From Clostridium sp. KNHs205 (GTDB taxonomy: Bacteria; Bacillota; Clostridia; Lachnospirales; Lachnospiraceae), in assembly GCF_000702945.1 (NCBI RefSeq), contig NZ_JNLE01000005.1, positions 558,001-622,000 of the forward strand: DNA of 64,000 nucleotides. The letters are read 5' to 3'. Under the pieces are notes generated by a model that saw only the letters and a program-made list of their open reading frames with translations, had not been told where the DNA came from and made no database searches. A program made the position numbers and the translations under genes. Every line of letters begins with the position of its first letter. Within the stretch, counting starts at the first letter, position 1. Shown here in pieces: positions 1 through 7,061 of this stretch.

Positions 1-2
1 AT

Positions 3-464
3 ATTGTTCAAGTACAAAATTGCGATACGGTTATTTCTTCAAAAGACAAGGTCCAGAGTTGTTTAGGGTGTTATGGTTGTTGGCTGAAAACACCAACAAA
101 ATGTGTGATAGGTGATAAATATAGTGATTTAGGGAATATGTTTGCTTGCTGTGATGACATCATTATTATTAGCCGCTGCTATTACGGTGGTTTTAGCCCT
201 TTTGTAAAAAGCATCGTTGATAGAAGTCTATCCTACTTACTGCCTTATCTTGAAGTGCATGACGGAGTTAGCCGTCATAAAATGAGATACAAAAAAAGAA
301 TAAATGCAATCCAGACATATTTTTATGGCGAGGACATAACACAAGAAGAAAAAGAAACTGCGGAACAAATTCTATTAAACAATAGCCATCAATTTAACAT
401 AAAAAATAAGCCGATTGCAAAGTTCTGTACATCGGTAAGTGAATTGAAAGGATTGAAATTATGA
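3..464 (+). CDS. Flavodoxin-fold NAD(P)H oxidoreductase, 5' end outside window
   Basis: The reading frame is open from the first bases of the window, so the true start lies upstream. A GTG at 105 would fall inside the protein. Before that point the frame encodes a Cys-rich stretch (CLGCYGCWLKTPTKC), the segment typical of iron-sulfur-flavoprotein/NAD(P)H-dependent flavin reductase relatives. It is followed by a DDIIIISRCYYGGFSPFVKSIVDR-like flavin-binding region, of which the YYGGFSPFVK part is characteristic. The stop overlaps the next gene's start in an ATGA, implying translational coupling. It probably acts as a cytoplasmic FMN reductase or quinone reductase; the substrate cannot be told. 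The same two-gene arrangement recurs at 34.9-36.1 kb. Confidence 0.75.
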   Translation: MVQVQNCDTVISSKDKVQSCLGCYGCWLKTPTKCVIGDKYSDLGNMFACCDDIIIISRCYYGGFSPFVKSIVDRSLSYLLPYLEVHDGVSRHKMRYKKRINAIQTYFYGEDITQEEKETAEQILLNNSHQFNIKNKPIAKFCTSVSELKGLKL

Positions 465-1111
465 GACTCTCTTTCGTTAATGCAAGCCCTAAGCCTAATG
501 AAAGCACATCAGGGCTGCTCTTACAATATTTAAAAACCAAGCTATCGTCAAATGCTCAAATTGAGGAATTCCAGATTAGCACTCAGGAACTTTCTACTGA
601 GAAAATCGAAAAAATTTTAGACGTTGATGCGGTTATTTTTGCATTGCCAATATACATGGATTCCTTACCGTCCCACCTCTTATATTCATTGTTTCAGATT
701 CAAAACTATGCAAGAGGCAAGTCCATCAAAAAACCTGTTATCTATACAATTGTCAACGGCGGTTTTTACGAGGGTGAACATTCAAAGCTTGCAATTGATA
801 TGATGAAGCATTGGTGTAAGAAAACGGGACTTACATGGGGCCAGGCTCTTGGAAGCGGTGCCGGTGATATGTATGGCTCCCTTCCAAAACTGCCAATAGG
901 AAAAGGGCCAAGCATAAATTTAGGGAAAGCACTTGATGAAATTGCAAAAACAATCAATGGCTTAAATAGCGGTAATAATATAATTGTATCTCCCAATATA
1001 CCACGCTTCGCTTGGAAAATGGGGGCCTTAATGTTAGTGTGGAATAAACGAGCCAAAGCAAATGGTTTATCTAAAAAGGATTTATATTATAAGGGACGTG
1101 AATTAGTATGA
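461..1111 (+). CDS. NAD(P)H-dependent FMN reductase-like flavoprotein
   Basis: A 216-residue flavodoxin-like protein starting MRLSFVNASPKPNESTS, where the N-terminal beta strand and Ser-Pro-Lys loop form the phosphate-binding site for FMN. The middle AVIFALPIYMDSLPSHLLYSL matches the second flavin loop of the NADPH-dependent FMN reductase family. A good ribosome binding site (GAAAGGA) precedes the ATG, and the start overlaps the upstream flavodoxin stop by 4 nt. The C-terminal third (PNIPRFAWKMGALMLVWNKRAKANG) is amphipathic and resembles the tail of the related gene at 34924-35580. The three genes from position 3 to 1560 form one operon. Function is inferred as flavin or quinone reduction; the partner is probably the upstream protein. 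Confidence 0.75.
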   Translation: MRLSFVNASPKPNESTSGLLLQYLKTKLSSNAQIEEFQISTQELSTEKIEKILDVDAVIFALPIYMDSLPSHLLYSLFQIQNYARGKSIKKPVIYTIVNGGFYEGEHSKLAIDMMKHWCKKTGLTWGQALGSGAGDMYGSLPKLPIGKGPSINLGKALDEIAKTINGLNSGNNIIVSPNIPRFAWKMGALMLVWNKRAKANGLSKKDLYYKGRELV

Positions 1112-1560
1112 AAAAAGATAATATCGCATACAACAGCTTAAAGAAAAAAAATATATCCAAGCGTATCATGCAAGTGATACTTGGGTTAACAAGTATTTTA
1201 TCAATTTATACAGCTTATTTGGGAATCGCTTATGGAGCAGTTAACTGGTACTATGGATTTGCTGATAGCCAGGAATATTCAAAGAGTCTTCTTATGCTGG
1301 ACAGCAATATACGGTTTTATAGTGGCCTATGGTTAGGCATTGGCATAGTTTTACTTTGGATAATCCCAAGGATCGAACATGAAAAGACATTGCTTCGGGT
1401 CATAGCAATATTCTTTTTCCTTGGAGGAATAGGGCGTTTAATTTCCATACTAACTTGTGGCATACCTTCATCTGTCTATTTTATTTATGTACTTCTCGAA
1501 TTGAGTTTCCCACTCCTGACACTATGGCAGAAGCGTATCTTTAATTTATATTACCATTAA
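1108..1560 (+). CDS. DUF4345-like small integral membrane protein
   Basis: A 150-residue protein with about four hydrophobic helices: residues ~20-42, ~68-88, ~94-114 and ~120-140. The second helix pair contains FYSGLWLGIGIVLLW and FFLGGIGRLIS, the arrangement seen in DUF4345 membrane proteins. The start overlaps the preceding flavoprotein gene by 4 nt (ATGA), so it is the last gene of a coupled three-gene unit. Function is unknown for the family. Placement after two flavin reductases suggests a membrane component of the same redox or detoxification response, but that is only context. Confidence 0.65.
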   Translation: MKKDNIAYNSLKKKNISKRIMQVILGLTSILSIYTAYLGIAYGAVNWYYGFADSQEYSKSLLMLDSNIRFYSGLWLGIGIVLLWIIPRIEHEKTLLRVIAIFFFLGGIGRLISILTCGIPSSVYFIYVLLELSFPLLTLWQKRIFNLYYH

Positions 1561-1921
1561 TCAGCAGTTGTCTAAATATATTAGGTAATTCTTCCTTAGT
1601 ATAGCATCGTTCAAACTGCTCATATATACAAATTGATTTACGTACCTCATTTAATTCTAACTTGTTATAAATAAAACCGACTTCATATAATCGTTTACGG
1701 AAGGATTAATCACTCCAATATACATTCTTCCTTTGTTATCGATAATACTAATAATATATTTTGCTGGTTTCTTAAGAAGCATTTTTGATTACCTTGGATT
1801 CTGAAATTTTCAAATTATTAATGTCGCACCATTCACATAGAAGTATGAACTATTTACTGGAGTAAAATAGTCACATATCAAAATCAAACGGTCACTTGCG
1901 TATTTGTCAATCCTTTGTAAC
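1541..1921 (-). pseudogene. Decayed protein-coding gene, family not recognised
   Basis: Read on the minus strand, this gap carries protein-like segments in changing frames. A segment near 1850-1915 reads ELQRIDKYASDRLILICDY. One near 1800-1840 reads CDINNLKISESKVIKNAS. A third near 1690-1780 reads KKPAKYIISIIDNKGRMY. The last, IYNKLELNEVRKSICIYEQ, runs to a stop at 1541-1543. At least two frameshifts and internal stops separate them. It is therefore a gene in decay, overlapping the 3' end of the membrane protein gene. I do not recognise the family. Confidence 0.45.
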
Positions 1922-1923
1922 TC

Positions 1924-2781
1924 TCATTTCATAGTATTACTTTTTTCTATCTTCCATGATATTATATAGTTTGTATTTGCAGGTATATGTATTTTTACAT
2001 TTTCCAATTTTTCAAAGTGCCCTGCTAATCCACGTTCTAAGGCTGTCTGATGGAAATGGCTTAAAGCAATTCCAAGATCCACTTTTTTAATCATTTTGTC
2101 CTCGTCACTTGCATTACTTTTGTGTGTCTCAAAAAAATGATACGCGTCTTGTTTTTTTACTACTCTCCATGGCTGTGCATTGGTAGCAGAAGGTGCAAGT
2201 CGAAGCATCTCCAATGCATTAACATATTCATTTGCATCTTTCCTTGAAAATGCATTTCCAAAAGAATCCTGAAAGAAAATTTCTTCCCATGGCTTCCGTT
2301 TATCCGACTTCATTGTTTTCCTCATCAGGCTTTCTGTAATGCTCTTTTTACCGGTTGCATATCCAATCGGTGAAATTGCTGGAAATAGTTCATCTTTTTG
2401 AATATCCATAGCTTTTTCGAATTGCTCTCTACTAAAAGTAGCGGCAAGCCATACGGTGGCAAGACCCATATTAGTAGCAATCAGTACAAGATTTTCAAAC
2501 TGATAGCCGGCAGCCACAAGTCCTAACTCTGTTTTATCAGTCGTTACACCTAAAAATGTATTAGCACCTTTTATCACTCCGTAGGTGCCTAGTTTTTCAC
2601 CATTTGAAACTGTATCTTTTTCAATAAGAAGAACTCGAACATTTTCTCCAAATGGATTTGTTAACTGGCTTATCTCATTCACTAATTTTTCTTTGTCAAT
2701 TTTTGAAAGTTTTTTTGAATCATAAGTTCTTGTACTAACTCTCTTTTTAATCGTTTCTTCTATTGGAATATTTATCTTCAT
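1924..2781 (-). CDS. TM1586-type nitroreductase family protein
   Basis: A 285-residue protein made of two degenerate nitroreductase halves. The first half starts IEETIKKRVSTRTYDSKKLS (the FMN-binding Arg-x-Ser-x-Arg pattern) and the second contains MLRLAPSATNAQPWRVVK. This two-half arrangement fits the putative TM nitroreductase family named after TM1586 (an NTR fold in one chain instead of a dimer). The start has a GAGGAA ribosome binding site 6 nt upstream. A paralogue lies at 26011-26760. Likely an FMN- or NAD(P)H-dependent reductase with unknown substrate. It is monocistronic; the gene relic at 2791-3071 lies immediately upstream. Confidence 0.75.
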   Translation of the reverse strand: MKINIPIEETIKKRVSTRTYDSKKLSKIDKEKLVNEISQLTNPFGENVRVLLIEKDTVSNGEKLGTYGVIKGANTFLGVTTDKTELGLVAAGYQFENLVLIATNMGLATVWLAATFSREQFEKAMDIQKDELFPAISPIGYATGKKSITESLMRKTMKSDKRKPWEEIFFQDSFGNAFSRKDANEYVNALEMLRLAPSATNAQPWRVVKKQDAYHFFETHKSNASDEDKMIKKVDLGIALSHFHQTALERGLAGHFEKLENVKIHIPANTNYIISWKIEKSNTMK

Positions 2782-2790
2782 TTTTCTTCC

Positions 2791-3071
2791 TCACTTTTTT
2801 ATTTTTGATATACTCACAGGGAAATACCTTTGCGTTCTTGAGCTTTTTACTACTTTTAAACACAAAAAACTTTCAAGCTCATTCAAATTAGTCCTAAATC
2901 CATTTCTCTGTAACTCTGCTATCACGATTTCTACCTTGCTTGCAACAAATTTTGCAATTACCAACAAACATGTTTGTATTCTATCTTCAGTTTGAATGAT
3001 TTATTCTGTTATTCATTGGACGAATCCTGCTCACTGGGATTCATTATTTCTAATGATGGTGCTACCTCCTT
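2791..3071 (-). pseudogene. Relic of a small gene upstream of the nitroreductase
   Basis: On the minus strand a strong ribosome binding site (AAGGAGGTAGCACC, 3058-3071) precedes an ATG at 3044 that opens only 11 codons before a stop. After a frame change, a 69-codon stretch with no ATG runs from 3000 to a stop at 2791. It includes LLVIAKFVASKVEIVIAELQ and NGFRTNLNELESFLCLKV, which read like helical protein sequence. The arrangement suggests a formerly intact small gene with a frameshift and stop. The family is not recognised. Confidence 0.4.
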
Positions 3072-3102
3072 ATGTGACATAATTTATATGTGACATAATT
3101 TA
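3071..3102. repeat. Perfect 16-bp tandem duplication
   Basis: TATGTGACATAATTTA occurs twice in a row with no mismatch, just upstream of the relic's ribosome binding site and downstream of the dehydrogenase gene. It could be a duplicated operator or a replication-slippage product; nothing distinguishes the two. Confidence 0.8.
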
Positions 3103-3135
3103 ATTGAAATATATATCAACTCTAACATCTGTTTA

Positions 3136-4137
3136 TTAAAATCTGATAACGACTTTTCCTTTTGTATGACCTTGCGCTACGAGATTCAGTGCTTTATTAA
3201 TGTCTTCAATTCGAAATTCAGTCGGGTCCACCGCTGGTACAATCCTATTATCTTCAATGATTTTCTTAAGCTTCTCTAATTGCGCTCCGTCACTTCGAAC
3301 AAAAATGAAGCGATATTGAACACCTTTTTTCCTCGCTTTATTATCATATTTAGCCCCAGCAACAGCAAAGAGCTTTTGTTTCCAACCAAGAATTTTATGA
3401 TCTACTGCAAAACGCTTGTTAGGACCGGTACGCAGAGAAAGAAGCCTACCTCCCTGCTTAAGAATTGAAAGTTCATGATCAAATTCATCTGGTCCTAGTG
3501 CGTCAATCACATAATCTATGTCGCTAAGTAACTCCCAATAATTTTCTGTTGTGTAATCAATATATTGGTCTGCGCCTATCTCGATTGTCCGCTCACGTGC
3601 CTGCGAATTTCCACTGACAATCACCTTAAGTCCCATTGCCTTAGCAATAGGAATGGCCATTTGTCCAAATGACCCTGAGCCTCCTGGAATAAAAATAGTT
3701 TCTCCTGCTTCGGCTTCCAATTCTTCATGTAAGCCTTGATAAGCAGTCAATCCCGTTAATGGTGCAGCAGCCCCAGTCACAAAATCAAGATTGCCTGGCA
3801 AATGTCCGATAGCATCTACATCAATTGCAGCATATTCAGCAAAAGCACCGATTTTCGCTAGTGGCAAGCGCAAGTATATTGCATCTCCTACTTTAAAACC
3901 TTTCACCTTTTTACCTGTTTTTTCAATCACACCGGTTAGCTCATTTCCCAGAGTCAACGGAAACTCATAATCCTGAATCAGCTTTACACTGCCGGTAATA
4001 ATAAGCATTTCCAATGGATTAACTGCCGCCACTTTAACCTTAACTAAAACTTCATTATCATTGATTTCAGGTATCGGAATGTCGTTTACTTCTGCCGCAA
4101 TGCTTTTTGAATATTTTGCAATCTGTGCTGCTTTCAT
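3136..4137 (-). CDS. Medium-chain NADP-dependent dehydrogenase (quinone oxidoreductase-like)
   Basis: A 333-residue zinc-independent MDR-superfamily protein. The N-terminal GroES-like domain contains VKVAAVNPLEMLIITG and LGNELTGVIEKTG. The Rossmann part carries the nucleotide loop IFIPGGSGSFGQMAIPIAKAMG. The zinc-ligand Cys and structural Cys cluster of true alcohol dehydrogenases are missing, which fits the quinone-oxidoreductase branch. The start has AGGAGGTTTATATT before ATG. The region upstream carries a palindromic operator (4298-4313) and the C-terminal relic of a TetR regulator, so this gene was probably once the target of a linked TetR repressor. The likely reaction is NADPH-dependent reduction of quinones or enones. 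Confidence 0.8.
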   Translation of the reverse strand: MKAAQIAKYSKSIAAEVNDIPIPEINDNEVLVKVKVAAVNPLEMLIITGSVKLIQDYEFPLTLGNELTGVIEKTGKKVKGFKVGDAIYLRLPLAKIGAFAEYAAIDVDAIGHLPGNLDFVTGAAAPLTGLTAYQGLHEELEAEAGETIFIPGGSGSFGQMAIPIAKAMGLKVIVSGNSQARERTIEIGADQYIDYTTENYWELLSDIDYVIDALGPDEFDHELSILKQGGRLLSLRTGPNKRFAVDHKILGWKQKLFAVAGAKYDNKARKKGVQYRFIFVRSDGAQLEKLKKIIEDNRIVPAVDPTEFRIEDINKALNLVAQGHTKGKVVIRF

Positions 4138-4297
4138 AATATAAACCTCCTATTTTTGATTTAGCCTAAATTTTGATAAGTATGGACTTTACCCATTTTA
4201 TTTACTGACTAATCTCTTTGTACATGTTAGTTAATAAGAATGTCTCACGCCCATTACTATCTTCTATATCAATTAATTATAAACATCTTCTCTTATT

Positions 4298-4313
4298 TAG
4301 AATGATCGTTCTA
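4298..4313. promoter_or_regulatory. Palindromic TetR-type operator
   Basis: TAGAATGATCGTTCTA is a 16-bp near-perfect inverted repeat (one mismatched pair), about 160 bp upstream of the dehydrogenase start. Sites sharing the TAGAATG half lie at 5640-5654 and 6584-6600, the latter right before the intact TetR gene. The three are probably bound by the same repressor. Confidence 0.55.
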
Positions 4314-4343
4314 CTTTATGCAAAAGATTATACACTTATTAAG

Positions 4344-4475
4344 TCAAGGAAAAAATAAGCTATGATATGCCATTTTTTCTTTACTCGCCGATATTTTTAC
4401 AAATACACGCAGCCCTAAAAGTGAATTGTGCAAAACTTCTCCTAATACTTCATCATCATATCTACAGGAAAATAC
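4344..4475 (-). pseudogene. C-terminal relic of a TetR-family regulator
   Basis: The minus strand reads FSCRYDDEVLGEVLHNSLLG and then LRVFVKISASKEKMAYHS. This parallels the intact regulator at 5969-6547 (EFSPKYDNELLAEILHNSLIG, LRVLVKTPASKERMH). Only about 44 codons remain, there is no N-terminal DNA-binding part, and the frame breaks at the end. It is the remnant of a second copy of that regulator, located just upstream of the dehydrogenase it presumably controlled. Confidence 0.7.
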
Positions 4476-4511
4476 ATAAATATATTTCTATATAGCAGGT
4501 TGATTATTATA

Positions 4512-5321
4512 TTATTTTTCTTTATAAAACGAAAAAGATAAAGGTTGTCTTTCTGTAAATCTTTTATAACTATACTTAGGATATCCCACCATTACAACTC
4601 CTGTTATTTTCTTATTTTCGGGAACATTAAAAATCTGATTCATAGGTGAATTTTCACTACATGCGCAAATCTCAAATATACCTGCCCAGCATGATCCAAG
4701 TCCAAGCCATGGTGCATATAATTCTAGATAAGACAAGGAGAGAACTGAATTTTCCCTTCCTTTGTAAAAATCTTTATCCGCTAATGTTACAATAATACTA
4801 GGTGCATTTCTTAAAATAGTATCCACTTTATTTTCTCTATATCCATTCACCATACCTCCCAGTCTCATGCTCCATGTTGGTTCATTCTCAAACCAATTTA
4901 CACAACCTTCTACCGCTGACTCAATTATGTTTTTATCGTCTATGATTAGATAAGATATGCCTTGTGCGTTGCTGGCTGTTGGAGCCAAATGAGCAACATC
5001 AACAAGTTGTATTAATTTTTCCCTTTCGACTGGTTTGTCTTTATAAGAGCGAATTGAACGTCTTGAACGCATAAAATTCTTTGCCTCTTCTGCACTCAGA
5101 TTAGGAACTCCTTCTTTTTTGCTCTGTGAAGCCAGTGGTGATTTTGAATGATCTATTGCTTCCTGTGGACATACAGCTACACAATGTCCACAGAAAAGAC
5201 AGGCTTGCGGTAAAACTTCCTGGAGACCAGTACTCTCCATTTTTAATACTCCTGTGGGACATTCCTCCACACATAATCCACACGCTACACATTTTTCTTG
5301 ATCTACGGTTATCAGACTCAT
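4512..5321 (-). CDS. Ferredoxin-nitroreductase fusion protein
   Basis: About 269 residues. The N-terminal ~60 residues hold two 4Fe-4S motifs (CVACGLCVEECP and CLFCGHCVAVCP). They are joined to a nitroreductase domain beginning at RSRRSIRSYKDKPVE and including HLAPTASNAQGISYLI and the LGLGSCWAGIF segment. This is the ferredoxin-linked nitroreductase type common in anaerobes, where clusters feed electrons to FMN. The ATG at 5321 is preferred over an upstream TTG because AAAGGAG sits 9 nt before it. The gene lies between two broken TetR/dehydrogenase copies and is probably under the same repressor. The substrate is unknown. Confidence 0.85.
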   Translation of the reverse strand: MSLITVDQEKCVACGLCVEECPTGVLKMESTGLQEVLPQACLFCGHCVAVCPQEAIDHSKSPLASQSKKEGVPNLSAEEAKNFMRSRRSIRSYKDKPVEREKLIQLVDVAHLAPTASNAQGISYLIIDDKNIIESAVEGCVNWFENEPTWSMRLGGMVNGYRENKVDTILRNAPSIIVTLADKDFYKGRENSVLSLSYLELYAPWLGLGSCWAGIFEICACSENSPMNQIFNVPENKKITGVVMVGYPKYSYKRFTERQPLSFSFYKEK

Positions 5322-5411
5322 AATCAATTTCTCCTTTTCATTTTTATTCTATTAATAAACCCTAACACTGTCGTTATATTTTATTCGCTGCAGTGATAGG
5401 TATTTATCCAT

Positions 5412-5576
5412 CTATTTCCGATTCGACCTTACAAAGAACTCAGGTTCTACAAATATCTGTTCTACTTTCGGTAAGCTAATATCAAGCACTTCTTTTAACA
5501 CATCTTCTTGCATTTTATACAGGATTACAGTCAGCTCCTCGTCGCTAATCTGATTCACAATAAGTTGATAATTCAT
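5412..5576 (-). CDS. Small 54-residue ORF, possibly a gene fragment
   Basis: ATG at 5576 opens 54 codons with coding-like composition (MNYQLIVNQISDEELTVILY, then a charged helix, ending FVEPEFFVRSNRK). Only a weak purine stretch (CGGGG) precedes the start. It lies upstream of the ferredoxin-nitroreductase on the same strand. It may be a small helical protein or the surviving end of a larger gene, since neighbouring sequence holds clear relics. The family is not recognised. Confidence 0.35.
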   Translation of the reverse strand: MNYQLIVNQISDEELTVILYKMQEDVLKEVLDISLPKVEQIFVEPEFFVRSNRK

Positions 5577-5639
5577 CCCCGATAATTAAATAATGTACTC
5601 ATATACAATATCATACTATATTCTATTTTCTAAAATATA

Positions 5640-5654
5640 TGACTGTTCATTCTA
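5640..5654. promoter_or_regulatory. Operator-like site sharing TetR half-site
   Basis: The minus strand reads TAGAATGAACAGTCA, matching 13 of 15 positions with TAGAATGCTCAGTCA before the TetR gene at 6547. It is probably the same repressor's binding site, upstream of the 54-codon ORF and the ferredoxin-nitroreductase. Confidence 0.4.
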
Positions 5655-5829
5655 AATAAATGAAATATATAAACGAGCTTCAAGCTCGCTTATATTAACT
5701 TCGGTAAAAGCAGTATTTACAGGTTCTTCAAACATAGCTTTTGAATCATAGCAATCAGCTTCTCTAAATTATCTGCCTCATTTGATCATTTCTACCATGG
5801 AAAACAAAACTGCATACAAATTATAATTA

Positions 5830-5872
5830 TTAAATTTTGTAATTTGTGCTGCTTTGATAATTTATATCTCCA
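5830..5872 (-). pseudogene. 5' relic of a second dehydrogenase copy
   Basis: The minus strand reads GGAGATATAAATT followed by codons for IKAAQITKFNNYNL. The intact dehydrogenase at 4137 begins GGAGGTTTATATT then MKAAQIAKYSKS. Roughly 30 of 36 aligned bases agree, but the start codon is changed to ATC and the similarity stops after about 14 codons. About 190 bp of degenerate sequence follows, down to 5640. Confidence 0.6.
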
Positions 5873-5968
5873 TACTCTTTGCTTAATAATAACTAATAAC
5901 CTGCTATATAATCAGTTATATGCTATCGCTTTTTTCCAGATCAAATCTTCAAGTTGACCCCAGAAAAT

Positions 5969-6547
5969 TTAGTCACTTAATAAATCAAGAAAAAAATTGG
6001 CTATTTTATGCATTCTTTCTTTACTTGCCGGGGTTTTTACGAGTACTCGCAATCCTATAAGAGAATTGTGTAAAATTTCTGCTAAAAGTTCATTATCATA
6101 TTTTGGTGAAAACTCACCATCTTCCTGACCCTTCTTTATAATTTCTGCAATAAAATTTTCTGCATGACTGAATGCATTTTCTGTCTTCTCTAATACCTCT
6201 TGATCCCAAGGTCCAAACTCGGTAGTAGCATTCACAAAAAGACATCCATAATGCTTATTTTCATTTCCCTCAATGATGTAATCAAAGATATATTGTATGG
6301 CCTGATATGACGTTTTTGCTCTAAGTGTTTCGGCCTTAAATTTAGCTGTACTAAATTCACCATAATGATCAATTACTTTTAAATACAGCGCATGCTTATC
6401 ACCAAATGTGTCATAAATGCTTTTTCTGTGAATACCCATATGTTCCACAAGGTCACTCATAGAGGTTTTTTCATACCCCTGTTGCCAAAATACTTCCATG
6501 GCTTTCTGTAAAACTGTATTTTCTTCAAATTCTTTACTGCGTCCCAT
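5969..6547 (-). CDS. TetR/AcrR family transcriptional regulator
   Basis: A 192-residue repressor. Residues ~5-50 form the helix-turn-helix (AMEVFWQQGYEKTSMSDLVE, then MGIHRKSIYDTFGDKHALYL), the pattern of the YxaF/AcuR-like branch. The C-terminal ligand domain includes the segment GNENKHYGCLFVNATTEFG, whose Cys is common in that branch. An AGGAGG-like site sits before the ATG, and an operator-like element lies 40 bp upstream (6584-6600). It is probably autoregulatory and controls the downstream ferredoxin-nitroreductase and dehydrogenase, whose promoters carry similar half-sites. A C-terminal duplicate survives at 4344-4475. Confidence 0.85.
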   Translation of the reverse strand: MGRSKEFEENTVLQKAMEVFWQQGYEKTSMSDLVEHMGIHRKSIYDTFGDKHALYLKVIDHYGEFSTAKFKAETLRAKTSYQAIQYIFDYIIEGNENKHYGCLFVNATTEFGPWDQEVLEKTENAFSHAENFIAEIIKKGQEDGEFSPKYDNELLAEILHNSLIGLRVLVKTPASKERMHKIANFFLDLLSD

Positions 6548-6583
6548 AGAATTGCCTCCTTGTATAAACTAAAATAACATTTC

Positions 6584-6600
6584 TAGAATGCTCAGTCAAG
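6584..6600. promoter_or_regulatory. Candidate TetR operator upstream of its own gene
   Basis: TAGAATGCTCAGTCAAG begins within a TTCTAGAA palindrome about 40 bp before the TetR start. It shares the TAGAATG half with the sites at 4298 and 5640. Confidence 0.45.
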
Positions 6601-6703
6601 AATTATTTTCAGAAGACAAAGAAGAACACATTTCTTCTTTTTCTTTCACCTTCCTCACCACCTTTCGTTTTATGCTTACCTTTCAATTAATTATCTGAAA
6701 CAC

Positions 6704-6775
6704 AAACAGACCGTTCATATTCAAAAAGCTTGAAAATAAGCGGTCTGTACGACTTCTAATTATTTAATTGAATGA
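6704..6775. repeat. 72-bp dispersed intergenic repeat, copy 1
   Basis: It runs from AAACAGACCGTTCATATTC to TTATTTAATTGAATGA and recurs at 12014-12086 with about eight mismatches. This copy can pair ACAGACCG with CGGTCTGT, giving a hairpin around an inner TTCAA/TTGAA pair. Both copies sit downstream of a minus-strand gene. Confidence 0.75.
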
Positions 6776-6995
6776 AAAAAAATTTTGTTTTTCTAATGAA
6801 CTTATAAACTGTAGCTTCATGTGTTCCTAGACACCATATCAAGAGCACCGACACATTCAACCCATCTGAAACCGCCTTTTTTCTCTTTTTTCGGTCGCTC
6901 TGTGAGAATTGATAAAATCGCTCAAAGTGCCTAAAATCAAGGAGTTTCAGGTATCTTTCCGATGTAGTAGTATTACAGTCTCCACATGCCTTGAA

Positions 6996-7041
6996 CGGTC
7001 GAAAAAGATGCCGGTTTAGCCTGGTGAAACCTTGGTGAAAA
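6996..7041 (+). repeat. Degenerate ~45-bp repeat, copy A
   Basis: CGGTCGAAAAAGATGCC..CCTTGGTGAAAAT aligns with CGATCAAAAAGGATGCC..ACTTGGCGGAAAT at 13478-13524 and more weakly with 16319-16360. All three place an ATG at the same point, followed by Pro/Thr-Ile/Val codons, as if they were starts of the same decayed gene. Confidence 0.35.
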
Positions 7042-7061
7042 TTTTTATTTCAAACTGTGAA

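Larger units (their letters stand above)
6548..7061. other. Non-coding stretch with dispersed repeats
   Basis: No convincing gene in about 510 bp. It contains the TetR operator, one copy of the 72-bp dispersed repeat (6704-6775) and one copy of a degenerate ~45-bp repeat (6996-7041) related to sites at 13478 and 16319. The rest is AT-rich with no readable protein relic. Confidence 0.6.

Noticed and set aside
5126..5323. 65-codon frame antisense to the ferredoxin motifs
   Set aside because: Mirror of the strongly supported ferredoxin-nitroreductase gene.
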